This document shows, one piece after another, positions 1 to 11,626 of a stretch of DNA of 64,000 nt. How positions within the stretch are numbered: position 1 is the stretch's first letter; the number at the start of each line of letters is the position of its first letter. A program made the position numbers and the translations under genes. This DNA is from Acridotheres tristis (taxonomy: Eukaryota > Chordata > Aves > Passeriformes > Sturnidae), in the NCBI GenBank assembly GCA_037013685.1, contig CM072889.1:19973976-20037975 (forward strand). The letters run 5' to 3'. The notes below the pieces were generated by a model. That model was not told the DNA's origin. It made no database searches and was given only the letters and a program-made list of their open reading frames with translations.

Positions 1-136
1 CACAGCTGGCACAGTCCAATCCTGCAGGCACAGCTGGCACAGCTGGCACAGCTGGCACAGTCCAATCCTGCAGGCACAGCTGGCACATCTGGCACAGCCC
101 TGCAGGCACAGCTGGCACAGTCCAGCCCTGCAGCCA
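1..136. repeat. CAGCTGGCACA minisatellite, cut by the window edge
   Basis: The core CACAGCTGGCACA recurs, alternating with a CCAATCCTGCAG or CAGCCCTGCAG segment, in units of about 12 and 28 bp. The array begins before base 1, so its full length is unknown. CAGCTG is a palindromic E-box core, but here it is simply part of the repeat. Confidence 0.85.
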
Positions 137-2177
137 GCTCCTCTCTGCTGCCTTTACAGCCCAGGGGCTGCTCTCCAGCTGTGGTTCCACATCTGTGCCG
201 TGGGGGCCAGGGGGGCCCTGGGGCTGTGCTGGGTGTCACCCATGGCCAGGGGAGGAGGGCACTCCTGCTCCAGGGCACGTTCTGGGGCTCCTCTTGCCAA
301 GGAGGGGGTTTAGGCCCACGTGCAGTGATGTGTGCAGGGCAGGGATGCTCTCTGGCACCTGCACTCTGAGGATTTTGCCTGGGTTCTGTGGCCCCCAGGA
401 CATGCCAGTGGCTCTTCAGGAACTGGAAATATTTTGTATTTTCCTAAAGCTGTGCCCTGCTGATCCTTGCTGTTCTCAGGGGAGCAGATCACAGCACTAT
501 TCCAGAAGCTCTCATTGTATTTTCACAGACGTTTTCTATCTCCTGCTCAAGTTGTAATCGTGCCATTTCTTTTTTTCTCCTGAGAGCACTTCTGGCACTG
601 TTTGCTGAAGGTGAACTTGCAGATCAGTAATGTCCTGAGTAAAAAATTTACCATTTACTGTCCAGGAAATGCCTTGAACAAAAGCCTGTCCAGGCTGAGG
701 TGGGGATGGCATTGCATGACTGAGGGCTGAGCTGGCTGACCTTTAGCACCCCCTGAAAATAGAAACCTTGCCGTGCCTGCTCTCTGCCAGGGCCAGGTGG
801 GGCTGTGCAAGGCTCTGCGTTCCCTCGGGCACTTCCCCAGTGACATCCAGGCAGGTTTGTACAGTCACAGCCTGAATTCCTCACTGCAAAGGCTTCTCTT
901 ACCCTGGGCCTTGAAATGACCTCACATGAAAGTGTTCAGCACACAGATCAGTGCCCGTGCAGTTTAAAGGTGCTCACATTATTTTTTAATGCCAGTTAAG
1001 CTAAGTTTGAACTTTGTGGTTTAGTTCAGCTTAATATTAATAAGAGCAGTTCAGAACTGATATTTTATAACCATCAGTGCTTGTGGACTGTTGTGACAGG
1101 ATTGAGAGCCCCCAGGCTGGCACAGATCATTGCATTACCTGACTGAAGAGTTCACTTTGATGGAACTTGAACTGGGGCTTCTTTCCTGTTCTTTAAGTTT
1201 TACCTAATGGCTCCTGAAAGAAACCAAGAAATGTGTGAGATTGGCTTTGTATCTAATGATGAAATAGATCTTGTTCTTTTTATGGCCATCTTTGGGGAGG
1301 AGGAAAAACAATCCCAACAGAATAACAAGAGTGATAGACTTGGAAAAGAAGAACTTTGTGCTTTTAACTGTTCTGTGAACAGTGTTCCAACAGTGGAGAG
1401 AGTTTGGGAGGGGGAGCTGTGGCTGATGTTTCAATAGGAATGGAAAAATCGTTCCAAACAATGTAATCCCTTTTAATTCTTCTTGAAAATTCTCCTCTTC
1501 TGCCTTCCTCTGGTCAGGTTTCAAGACTGGAACAGCTTTAGGACTTCTGAGGTTGCTCCAGATGATCTTTATAGGTCCCTTCCAACCCAGACCAGTCTGT
1601 GCTTTTATGACTGTCCCATATGACATTTTTAACTGAATGGTTCTGATAGTGTCAGATACTGCAGTAAATGCATTTGCATTAAAGATTTGCTGTGGCTCTC
1701 AGCACTGTAATTGCTGTGGCAGGCACACACCACATTTATCCTTTCCATTGTTCCAATTAGGCATGGAGTGTAAAAAAAACAAAAGGTCTAGAAAAGGCAG
1801 TAAAAAATGAAAACAGAAAGATATTTTTAGGAAAACACACTTCAGTCTCACAGCAGGACTGTCTATGTTTATCAGTCTTCTTGGGGAATTTTGGAAAGTG
1901 CTGTTCAAGTGCAATTTAGAGTCCCGTGGCTGCTGCTCACACTCTGCCTCAGCAGCTGCAGTTACTGTAATTGCCATTTCCACATTGTGTCTCTTCAGAG
2001 CCAATTAACAGAGTTCAGTTTCACAGTGGAAGAGGAATCATTTCCTGGTTCCTCATGGTGGGTGCAGGAGTGGGCAGTGCCAGGCTGGGGCATCCCCTGG
2101 GTTCTGGGGCAGGAGCTGGCTTGGGTTCTCAGTGTGACAGTCGTGTGCAGTGGGACAGGGCTGGGCTGGGCTGGGCT
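137..2177. other. Unique sequence, no gene recognised
   Basis: Mixed-composition single-copy sequence. I see no splice-bordered open frame that reads like a protein. The only element recognised is a CR1 tail near 1.55-1.62 kb, annotated separately. The part from about 960 to 1080 is AT-rich and not repetitive. Confidence 0.6.
1545..1625 (+). mobile_element. Degenerate CR1 LINE 3' tail
   Basis: The block contains GATGATCTTTATAGGTCCC followed by TTCCAACCCAGACCAGTCTG and then a degraded ATGA-rich end. This matches the well-known 3' end of CR1 retrotransposons of birds and reptiles (GATGATCTT, AGGTCCCTTCCAACCC, then short ATTCTATGA-type repeats). Only the tail is recognisable. Sequence upstream to about 1440 may be the diverged body. 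The many changes and the lost terminal microsatellite suggest an old, dead copy. Confidence 0.75.
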
Positions 2178-2643
2178 GATCCCAGCCTTGCTGGACTGAG
2201 CAGCCCAGTTTATTCCATTCCTGCTGATCCCAGCCCAGCTGATCCCAGCCTTGCTGGACTGGCCAGCCCAGTTTATTCCATCCCTGCTGATCCCAGCCCA
2301 GTTTATCCCATCCCAGCTGATCCCAGCCCAGCTGATCCCAGCCTTGCTGGACTGAGCAGCCCAGTTTATCCCATCCCTGCTGATCCCAGCCCTGCTGATC
2401 CCAGCCCAGTTTATTCCATCTCAGCTGATCCCAGCCTTGCTGGACTGGCCAGCTCAATTCATCCCAGCCTTGCTGATCCCATCCCAGCTGATCCCAGCCC
2501 AATTCATCCCAGCCCAGCTGATTCCAGCCCAGCTGATCCCAGCCCAGTTCATCCCAGCCCAGCTGATTCCAGCCCAGCTGATTCCAGCCCAGCTGATCCC
2601 AGCCCAGCTGATCCCAGCCCAGTTTATCCCAGTCCTGCTCTGA
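2178..2643. repeat. 15-bp minisatellite (CTGATCCCAGCCCAG)
   Basis: About 30 copies of a 15-bp unit with variants TTTATCCCAGCCCAG, TTCATCCCAGCCCAG and TTGCTGGACTGAGCAG-like inserts. The unit length is a multiple of three and has no stop in several frames, so it gives long spurious open frames on both strands (for example repeats of Trp-Asp-Gln-Leu-Gly on the minus strand). Confidence 0.95.
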
Positions 2644-4125
2644 GCCACGCTGGCTGTGGTGGCCCCTGGGTGTCACAGGCTGTGTTGATTTGTTTGCCAG
2701 TTCTGGTTTTTATCTCAGCTCTGTGCTCTGTACCTTCATTATTTTCTTTCATTATTTTATTTCATTATTTTATTTATGTTTTACCCCTGCATTGCTCTTC
2801 AGGCTGCTGTGGAAATTTTCTCTTCCTTTGCAGATCTGTCATTGCCATGTGGGTTTTCTGGGTTTTATTTGCACAGGGGAGATCCATGAAAGTCACTGGC
2901 AGTGCCATTTATATCCCCAGTCCGGAAATTACAGGGCAGGAACACCCTGTGCCTGCATCACAGCACAGGTCAGACAGGAGAATTTTGCCATTTTATCTTT
3001 CACTCTTTAATTATGATATTATTCAATGCAATTTTTAACCTATTCAATGCAATTTTTTTACCTTTTATTGTTGCATGTGGCCCAATTCCGTTGCTTTTTG
3101 TGCAGACTCATTAAGTTCGATTGGTGCCTGTGTAAGTGCAGGGTCAGTGTAATGATCAGTAAAAGAGGAAGTTCATGAGGAAGCAATAATAACATTTCTG
3201 CTAATTCTCCTGATGCTTGCTGTATTCCCAGTGTGGTGCCTGCATGTCTGAGCAGGAGCCCTGAAGGAGCAGTGCAGTCAAACTTTGTTCTGGAGTGTGA
3301 TCCATGAACATGAGATGAGGAAAACCAGCAAAATCAAAGTGATAAATCACAGTGAGAAGGAACTCCCAGTGGAAAACCTCGGAGTGTTAGGACAGAAAAT
3401 TCCCCCTTCTAAGGTTTCTTTCCAAGCTCAGTCCCATTTTCGAAGTGTTTCAGCGTTGCTGTTGATGCTTTTTGGAATATGGTTATTGTGTGTATAGTAA
3501 CAAATTCCTGTTGTGTCAGAAATGAGCCTGGGATAATTGAGGTGGAAGTTTGTGTCACAGCCAGGGGTGACCTTCCTGAGCGACCAGCGTCTGGTGCCTT
3601 CTGCTTTTTGTGAAGTGCAGATCAGCGAGGCAGAGAGAGGAGCAGCTGTCACTGGGCTGGCTGGAATAACAAATCCATGCAATTATCCATGCTGTGTTCA
3701 TATTTTGCTTCTTCCACAATCAGGTCAGTTTTGCATAAAAGTTTTTATTTTGCCAAAACTTGTTGTGCATCTTCTAGCTGCCTTTTTTTTTTTTTTTCTT
3801 TTTCTTTTTGGAAATAACCACTTTAAGATCTGAAGCCAAATTAGACATGCAAAGAGAGATAAAGAACTTTTTTAATTAGCCAGAAGAAACTTTGCAGCAA
3901 GTACTCTCCATTCAGAATGCTTTTTTTTTGTTTTATAAACTCGGCTGCTGCTGCGGCACGTGTGAGATAACGGGGCCTGAAGCGTTTCCCTGAGGCTGCA
4001 CCCCCCGAGCAGAGCCCCCAGCCCTCCCTGCAGCTCCGCTGGGACTGAGCTCGTCCTGCAGCAGCTGCAGCTCTGGGCTTGGTCCTGTGCTCGGCTCAGG
4101 GAACGGTCTGCAACACCTGCCCGTG
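2644..4125. other. Unique sequence with short T-rich tracts
   Basis: No gene recognised. It holds three imperfect copies of a 14-bp ATT-rich unit (CATTATTTTATTT) at about 2737-2778, a T-rich tract at about 3781-3812, and a moderately GC-rich stretch with a few CpGs at about 3950-4040 just before the next minisatellite. Confidence 0.6.
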
Positions 4126-4771
4126 CTCCTGTCCCCTCATTGTCCCCTCATTGTCCCCTCATTGTCCCCTCCCGAACCTCCCTGTCCCCTCTGTCCCCTC
4201 CTGAACCTCCCTATCCCCTCCCTGTCCCCTCACTGTCCCCTCCTTGTCCCCTCCCTGTCCCCTTCTGAACATCCTTGTCTCTATCTGTCCCCTCCCTGTC
4301 CCCTCCCTGTCCTGTCCCCTCCTCTCCCTCCTGTCCCTCCCTATCCCCTCACTGTCCCCTCTCTGTCCCCTCATTGTCCCCTCCCGAACCTCTCTGTCCC
4401 CTCCTGTCCCTCTCTGTTCCCTCTGTCTCCTCCCTGTTCCCTCTGTCCCCTCCCTGTCCCCTCCCGAACCTCCCTGTCCCCTCCCTGTCCCCTCCTGAAC
4501 CTCCTTGTCCCTATCTGTCCCCTCCCTGTCCTGTCCCTCCCTGTCCCTCCCTCTCCCCACCTCTCCCTCCTGTCCCCTCCCTGTCCTGTCCTTCCCTGTC
4601 CCCTCCTGTCCCCTCCTGTCCCTTCTTGTCCCCTCCGTGTTCCCTCCCTGTCCCCTCCTCTCCCTCCTGTTCCCTCCCTGTCCCCTCCTGTCCCTTCTTG
4701 TCCCCTCCCTGTACCCTCCTGTCCCTCCTGTCCCCCCTGTCCCCCCTGTCCCGGTGTCCCCGTGTCCCAGT
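4126..4771. repeat. C-rich minisatellite (CCCTCCCTGTCC)
   Basis: Irregular units of 10-14 bp built from CCCTGTCCCCTC, with inserts such as CCGAACCTC. The minus strand carries runs of GGGGACAGGGAGGGG with short loops, which fits the usual G-quadruplex pattern. No stops occur in several frames, hence long meaningless open frames. Confidence 0.95.
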
Positions 4772-4977
4772 GAGGACAGGGGATGTTGGCCGTGCAGGGC
4801 AGTGCTGCACGCTGCTGCAGGGTGACACAGGAGCAGGGCAGACAGGCACGGGCTCGGTGGTCGCCACTGAAGTGACACAGAATGTACAGAACGTGCAGGG
4901 TCACAGAGCGCTGCCAGCGGGGCATTGGTGTGTGAGCACTGCGGGGTGGTGGGCAGGGAGAGCACAGGGCTGAGGGA

Positions 4978-5223
4978 AAACATCCAAAAACTCCCCAAAA
5001 CATCCAAAAACACCCAAATATCCAAATATTCAAACATCCAAAACCATCCAAATATCCAAACATCCAAAAGCATCCAAACATCCAAATATCCAAAACCATC
5101 CAAATATCCAAACATCCAAACAAACATCCAAACAAACATCCAAACACATCCAAACCCCCCAAAACATCCAAACATCCAAAAACATCCAAAAACATCCAAA
5201 AACATCCAAATATCCAAACATCC
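4978..5223. repeat. CATCCAAA minisatellite
   Basis: About 28 copies of an 8-9 bp unit, CATCCAAA or TATCCAAA, with AACAAA variants. On the minus strand it reads as TTTGGATG. A-rich composition sets it apart from the GC-rich arrays on both sides. Confidence 0.95.
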
Positions 5224-5694
5224 CTGCAGAGCTGCCGGGGTTTTACCTTCAGAGCTTCTCTCCTGGCCTCTGCTGAGCAGCTCCAGCAAAAACATCCAGG
5301 CCTGCAGAGAGAAAAGCTGAACCAGAGACAGCTTTTACTTCTCTTTTTTCTTTTTTTTTTTCTTTTATCTTTGGCTGTTCCTATTTAAAGGTTTTCCATA
5401 ACTGAAAGCAAGGGTAACAAGCCAGGTCAGACAAACTTAAATTAAGGCACTCTGTGATTTGTGTGAAGAAATCCTTTCAGGATGTCTCAGTGGCACAGTG
5501 GGAAGCCCTGAACTCCTGAGGGTTTGAGCTGAGGCAGGGCAGGGAGAAGAGGAGGAGATGTTTCAGGTGGATTTTACAACAGAGGTTTTTTCCAGAACGT
5601 TTGTCCCTGGTGTCTGTGTGGGTAGGGCTGGGCAGAGGGAGCTGTGCCAGAGCAGGGCTGGCATTTGATGGGTGCCCTGAGCAGCCTCACCCTG
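5224..5694. other. Unique spacer, nothing recognised
   Basis: Contains a pyrimidine-rich tract at about 5338-5371 and otherwise unremarkable single-copy sequence between two minisatellites. Confidence 0.5.
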
Positions 5695-5996
5695 TCCCAG
5701 CTGTGAGTCCAGCTGTGACTCTGCAATTCCAGCTGTGAACCCAGCTGTGAGTCCAGCTGTGACTCTGCAATTCCAGCTGTGAGCCCGGCTCTGAGCCCAG
5801 CTCTGACTCTGCAATTCCAGCTGTGAGCCCAGCTGTGATCCAGCTCTGACTCTGAAATTCCAGCTGTGAGCCCAGCTGTGAGTCCAGCTGTGACTCTGCA
5901 ATTCCAGCTGTGAGCCCAGCTGTGACTCTGCAATTCCAGCTGTGAGCCCAGCTGTGAGCCCAGCTGTGAGCCCAGCTCTGGGCCCAGCTCTGTCTC
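5695..5996. repeat. Minisatellite with CAGCTGTGA core
   Basis: Units alternate between a 12-bp piece (CCAGCTGTGAGC) and a longer piece carrying GACTCTGCAATTC. About 20 cores are present. It resembles the array at 1-136 in its CAGCTG core but differs in the rest of the unit. Confidence 0.9.
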
Positions 5997-6274
5997 TGGT
6001 TCCTCCTGGGCAGGTGTAACTCTGTACCTGCACAGCAGGAGCTCGGGGCTGTGGGGACTGGCTGGGTTAAACAAGCTCTGATTATTTGAATTGTCCCACT
6101 TATTTCAGTTCCTTCCTTTGGGCAGGTGCAGCTTGAAGCCAGCACAGAGCTGAGCTCTGGGGGCAGTGCAGACATTTATTTACCTGAGCAGCCTTTAGAG
6201 GGATGCAGGCAGGTGTGGTGTGCAGGAGCCTGGGGACAGCAGTGGCTGTGGGTGCCCAAAACGTGGCCAGGAAA

Positions 6275-6921
6275 GATGCTGAGCTCCAGGAGAGATGCTG
6301 AGCTCCAGGAGAGATGCTGAGCTCCAGGAGGGATGCTGAGCTCCAGGAGGGATGCTGAGCTCCAGGAGAGATGCTGAGCTCCAGGAGGGATGCTGAGCTC
6401 CAGGAGGGATGCTGAGCTCCAGGAGGGATGCTGAGCTCCAGGAGGGATGCTGAGCTCCAGGAGAGATGCTGAGCTCCAGGAGGGATGCTGAGCTCCAGGA
6501 GGGATGCTGAGCTCCAGGAGAGATGCTGAGCTCCAGGAGGGATGCTGAGCTCCAGGAGGGATGCTGAGCTCCAGGAGAGATGCTGAGCTCCAGGAGGGAT
6601 GCTGAGCTCCAGGAGGGATGCTGAGCTCCAGGAGGGATGCTGAGCTCCAGGAGAGATGCTGAGCTCCAGGAGAGATGCTGAGCTCCAGGAGAGATGCTGA
6701 GCTCCAGGAGGGATGCTGAGCTCCAGGAGGGATGCTGAGCTCCAGGAGGGATGCTGAGCTCCAGGAGGGATGCTGAGCTCCAGGAGAGATGCTGAGCTCC
6801 AGGAGGGATGCTGAGCTCCAGGAGGGATGCTGAGCTCCAGGAGAGATGCTGAGCTCCAGGAGGGATGCTGAGCTCCAGGAGAGATGCTGAGCTCCAGGAG
6901 GGATGCTGAGCTCCAGGAGAG
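6275..6921. repeat. 19-bp minisatellite (GATGCTGAGCTCCAGGAGR)
   Basis: About 34 head-to-tail copies of a 19-bp unit with almost no length change. The main variation is one position, AGGGATGC or AGAGATGC. Three units (57 bp) make 19 codons, giving long open frames on the minus strand with a repeated Leu-Leu-Glu-Leu-Ser peptide, which I read as an artefact. Confidence 0.97.
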
Positions 6922-8390
6922 CCCCTGGCATGAGCACAGGGCACTTTGGGGGCTTTACAAACATCCCAGTGTGCTGAGGCTGGGCTGGCAGGAGCCAGGT
7001 GTGTGCTGGTGCTGCAGGTGAGTTACCGGTGAGGCACCTGCAGCTCCTGGCTCTGCTGGCCACGCTGTGGGCTGAGGAGCAGAGCACAGAGGGGCAATTC
7101 CACCCCCTTGCCTGGGACTGCCTGGAACTCGGTGTCCCGGAGTGCCTGGTGCATTCCCGTCACTGCTGTGGTCACTGCGTTTGGAAATCAGATGAAAGGG
7201 GGAAAAAAATTGTGTATTACAACATACTGACATGGAAATACATCATCCAGTGAGCAGTGTAATTTCCTAAATGGACTCTTAAATGGTGAGACACAAGAGT
7301 GTGTGTGTGGAGCTCAGCAGGGCAGTCCTGCTGCTGCTGCTGCTGCTGCTGGGGAGCAGCAAACCAAGCCCAGCTGCAGATCTTGTGCAGAATAAGTTTG
7401 CAAAGATTCAGGGAGGCATGGAAAGCTCTGCTGGGCTGGCTGAGGCACAGATAAAACCTGAGCCCAGAGCTTGCAGAGCTGTGGTGGGAGGAGTTCCTCC
7501 AGCACTGAGAGCTGCTGGTGCTTCCTGTGCTCCTGTGGGAGGCAATCATGACAAATATTTTCTCTCAGGAAAGTGGAAGTAATGACATATGTCATGTGTG
7601 TACTTGTTGTTGGGGATGTGCGTGACTGTAAAGAAACAGATGGCTCCTTTAATTCTGATCGTGGCATGTGGCTTCTCTGACGATGAGTCTGTTATTCCTA
7701 CACAGATCTTAATAAATTCCTTCTGAAGGGGGAAGGAAGTGAAATTGCCTCATTAAAAATTACCAGGAACACTAATGGTTATTAGGAAAGCTGTGTCCAG
7801 TGAAGTACAAATACGTTGCCTAGAGCCCAAGCCGGGCAGGCAGAGCTGAAATGCAAATGCTGATTGCCAGGAGGGCGTTTGTGGTGTCCCTGCTCACTCG
7901 GGGCTGTTCCCCATCGCTCCCTGCTGAGGTTCCCGTGTTCAGGCTGAGCCAGCCCGGGCTCACAGCTCGGTGCTGGACCCAAGGCAGAGCTGGTCCAGAC
8001 CCACTCACCCTCCCTGGCCCTTCCTGCTCCCTTCCCTTGGCTGGGTTTTGTTAAGCCGAGCTGCAGCCATGCTGTGGATGGAGGCTTGGGCTGGCTTTGC
8101 TGTCCCAGGGAGCCAGCAGTGATGGCACGGGCAGAAGCTGGAGGTGCAGAGCTCAAGGTAGGAGATGTGCTGCCTTTTCTCCTCCTCCTCCTCGTCCTGT
8201 GCCAGGGTTTAACCCCCCAGACCGGGCTTTGTGCCTTGTCCTCCCTGGAGCTGTTTGCCTTTGGCTTGTGCCCACTGACTCCCAGTTAATTCCTGATGAT
8301 TTCCTGATTTCCTCCAGCACACTCCAGCCTGTGCTGTGCTGGGGCAGTGAGGGGCTGCTGCTGTAAATCCCTGAGCACATCTATTCTGTG
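6922..8390. other. Unique sequence with a short CTG tract
   Basis: No gene recognised. It holds eight perfect CTG triplets at 7328-7351 and a short stretch of CTCCTC repeats at about 8178-8195. Open frames here are short and show no family motif. Confidence 0.55.
7328..7351. repeat. (CTG)8 microsatellite
   Basis: Eight uninterrupted CTG triplets, 24 nt. In two reading directions they would encode Leu or Gln/Ala/Ser runs, but the surrounding frame shows no sign of being coding. Confidence 0.95.
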
Positions 8391-8397
8391 AGACAGC

Positions 8398-8462
8398 TGA
8401 TAGAGATAGATTTGATAGATTTGATAGATTTTGATAGATTTAGATAGGGATTTGATAGAGAT
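8398..8462. repeat. GATAGATTT short tandem repeat
   Basis: About six imperfect copies of a 9-10 bp GATAGATTT unit. The array is AT-rich and short. Confidence 0.85.
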
Positions 8463-8465
8463 CAT

Positions 8466-11260
8466 TGAAACCCTGACGATTACAGGGTAATTCATTTCAC
8501 TTTTTAAACACATAAATGGGTTTGTTCTTTTTCTTTTAGTGCTTCTCAGTTGAGGAGAATCCTAGATTCAAACAAAATGTGTTTCCCTCTGCCCTGGTGA
8601 GTGTGACACGAATGAGCTGCGAGGACTCAGCTGTGACTGAGAGCAGGCACTGAGCAGTGACCCTGGGGCACAGGGCACAGCTCCAGGGGCCAGGTGCCTT
8701 TGGCCAGAGTGTATCCACTTCACAATGGCAATATTAAATATATACAAATAATATAGAAATAGTTTATAAATGATGAATTTATAGATCATATGAAATAGAT
8801 CCTGACTTTCAGTGTGCAGGCTCGGTGGCCTGCTGGTGAATTTGGCTGTACTCCATGTGATCTGCTGGTGTTGGGAACACTCTGCTCCATTTTCCAGGAG
8901 TCTCCTTCACCCTCAGGGCTGACACCGTAGGTGGGGAAGGTTCCTGCTGATGTCAGGAATGGAATGCTTGCTGTGGCTTGGGGACTGGTGGGCTGGATTG
9001 TAATCCATCTTTATAAAAACATCCTCCCTGCTCTCAGCTCCTCACAAAGCTGAATTTCAGCCTTGTACTTTCTCAGGCTGATATTTGAGTGCTGGTGGTG
9101 CTGAACTGAGGTGTCAGAAGTGGGGAGGGGAGGGTGGGAAGAGCAGCTCCATTGTTCACTGGAGGGAACATCGTCCACATCTGGGTTTTGAGGGGAGACT
9201 TCAGTGTTTGGAACGTGGGGGAGAGAGAAGGAACATCTGGGGAGAGCCAGAATGTTTGAGAGCTGCTGTTCCAGATGTGTCCCCCTTCCTTGAGGACAGA
9301 TGTGAGAGAGAAGGAGCAGCAGTGATGGGAAATGCACACTGAAATTCTCGTGTGGAAAGCCCAGGGCAGAGCAGACACACAGCCAGCCCTCAGAGTGGAG
9401 AAATCTCTGCTTTGGGGCTCCTTGGACATCCTAGAGGTAAAAATCCCATTGCACAGAAGAGGCATTTGGCCCAGCAGGTCAGCTCTGCTGAAAACAAGGC
9501 TGCAGTGCCAGGGAGGGGATGGTGGCTGCTCTAATGAGTGCAGGTTACCTCAAATTGCTTTAATGAGCCAGAGCAGTTGTGCTGGCCTTACTGCATGTCT
9601 GAATTAATGGCTTGGAAGGAAGTTTGTTAGCTTGCTTTGCTAGAAACCAAATCAAACAGCAGCCTGGCATATCCCACACTGACACAGAACAGCAGAATTG
9701 GAATTTTAATTTGCCTCAGGCTCTGTGTGATCCTTTCTATTAATAAAGCAGCCCCGTAGCAGCAGCCAGGTGTTAAAATGACAATCCCCTGGTGAGGCTG
9801 CTGCTCTGCCCTTCCCCACAGGATTTATTTTACCTGCAGTGGCAGGAGCTGAGCCCTGGGTGAGCCTCAGGGCAGAAATGGAGAAGGCAAGGCTGCATTT
9901 CTTCTACCAAATGCACAAAACTTTGAAAGAATGAGATGTGAGCAAAGAGTTCATAGTCAGAGGACAAGGTGCAGGGGAAGAATAATGTGACCAAGAAACC
10001 AAACCGACCTGCAGTTTTGGATGGGAAAATGAATCATGAAACTTCTGTCATTTAGGGTCAAATTAGCAAAGATTAATTTGTGTGTACTAGAAAAATTACC
10101 TATCAATTGCTGGTTGAGATTGCTGTTATTGAATAGCTTTGGAAAGTAGAGCCACAGAGTCTAATCTTACATGTAAATCAATGTTTGCTAGACATGATAT
10201 ATTGACTGAAAAGACAGATTATGAATCACAGTTTGATTGTTTGGAGCTTAGACTTTTCTGCAAAAAGACATGATTTAAACTGTAAACTTTGAGCCTGCAG
10301 TTTAATGATCTTGTGGAAAGAAATGCTGTATAAGCTGGAAAATCAGATCCAGATTTGCATCTGCTGACTTCAGGGCAGCACCATTGATAAAGGGATTTAT
10401 TGTTTGCTGCAATCTCATCTGGGTGATGTCTTGCACTTCTCGTGGCAGGGAAGGAGAGGAGATGTGAGGAATTGGCCAGGTTTTGGGACAGAGCATGTGA
10501 CAGATGTCACAGCAGCAAGGATGAACAGTGCCCACGTCCTGAAGGGAATTTGTGGTGTTGTTGCCTCCTCCCAGGGCTGCTCGGGGGGTCCAGAGCAGGG
10601 CGAGCTCTCCCCTGGTGGGCATTGGCTGGGACTCTGACAGGTGCCAATAGCTGCCCTTCACCTGGGGCTCACACTGTGCAGAAAGCAGCGAGGAAATGGA
10701 TGTGGGGAGCAGAACTGCCAGAACTGCCCATCTGTGCCTGCCTGGGCGCTGGGCAGACTGCTCGTGTCTTATTAATGCGGCTGTGATCTCTGTTTTAATA
10801 ATGGAATTGTTGGCAGATGACAAGGAGAAGGTCTGAGCACAGTGAGTAGGAAATGTCCTCTGTAATTATTTGGTGAAGCCTCACGTAATTGGATCAAGAG
10901 CATCTGCATTTAAGCTGTGCTGAGGCTCACAGAGCCACATCCTGTGGGGCTTCACACGTGCTCGGAGCCCCCTCCCAGCCTGGCTCTGCTGCTTCCATTT
11001 CTTGCAGCAGGAGCAGTGATCGGTGCCTGCCTGGCCTGGGCAGGTCTGGGATCCCCCCAGGAGTCCCAAGGTTCTGGCACTGCCATCCAGAGCCTTTCCT
11101 CGGCGCTGGGCAGGGCAGTGTGCTGGGATGGAGGTGCCGGGGGCAGCTCTGGGGGCAGGATGGCTGGGGGAGCATCTCTGGGGCTGTTCCTGCTGTTCCT
11201 GCAGAGCTTTCCCAGCACTGAGCGAGAGTGCAGCCCTCCCACCCTGATTCCAGCTCGGCT
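8466..11260. other. Unique sequence, AT-rich island near 10.0-10.3 kb
   Basis: Single-copy sequence without a recognised gene. The part from about 10020 to 10310 is AT-rich, free of tandem repeats and rich in ATTA/TAAT words. It looks like a candidate conserved non-coding element, which is inference only. Confidence 0.5.
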
Positions 11261-11261
11261 C

Positions 11262-11335
11262 TGCCACTCCTGTCCCCTTTCCCTTCTGTCCCCTCCCCAC
11301 TCCTGTCCCCTCTCCCTTTCTGTCCCCTGTCCCCA
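11262..11335. repeat. Short CCTGTCCCCTTTCC tract
   Basis: Four to five imperfect copies of a C-rich unit similar to the array at 4.1-4.8 kb but much shorter. Confidence 0.7.
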
Positions 11336-11389
11336 TGGGTGCACCCACACAGGTTCTGCTCTGACCTGCAGCCAGCCCTGGCAGCTCCC

Positions 11390-11626
11390 TGTGCTGCTGC
11401 CTCCTGCATTGCTGCCTCCTGCACTGCTGCCTCCTGCATTGCTGCCTCCTGCCTTGTGCCTGCATTGCTGCCTCCTGCATTGCTGCCTCCTGCATTGCTG
11501 CCTCCTGCACCGCTGCCTCCTGCGTTGTGCCTGCACGGCTGCCTCCTGCATTGCTGCCTCCTGCACGGCTGCCTCCTGCATTGCTGATTCCTGCACCGCT
11601 GCCTCCTGCACTGCTGCTGCCTCCCT
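11390..11626. repeat. 15-bp minisatellite (GCTGCCTCCTGCATT)
   Basis: About 15 copies of a 15-bp unit ending in CATT, CACT, CACC or CACG, with two CTTGTGCCT or GTTGTGCCT interruptions. The unit is a multiple of three, so open frames run through it on both strands without implying protein. Confidence 0.95.

Noticed and set aside
4159..5295. A 378-codon minus-strand frame rich in Gly, Arg and Thr, then Phe, Gly and Asp.
   Set aside because: It is the translation of two adjacent minisatellites.
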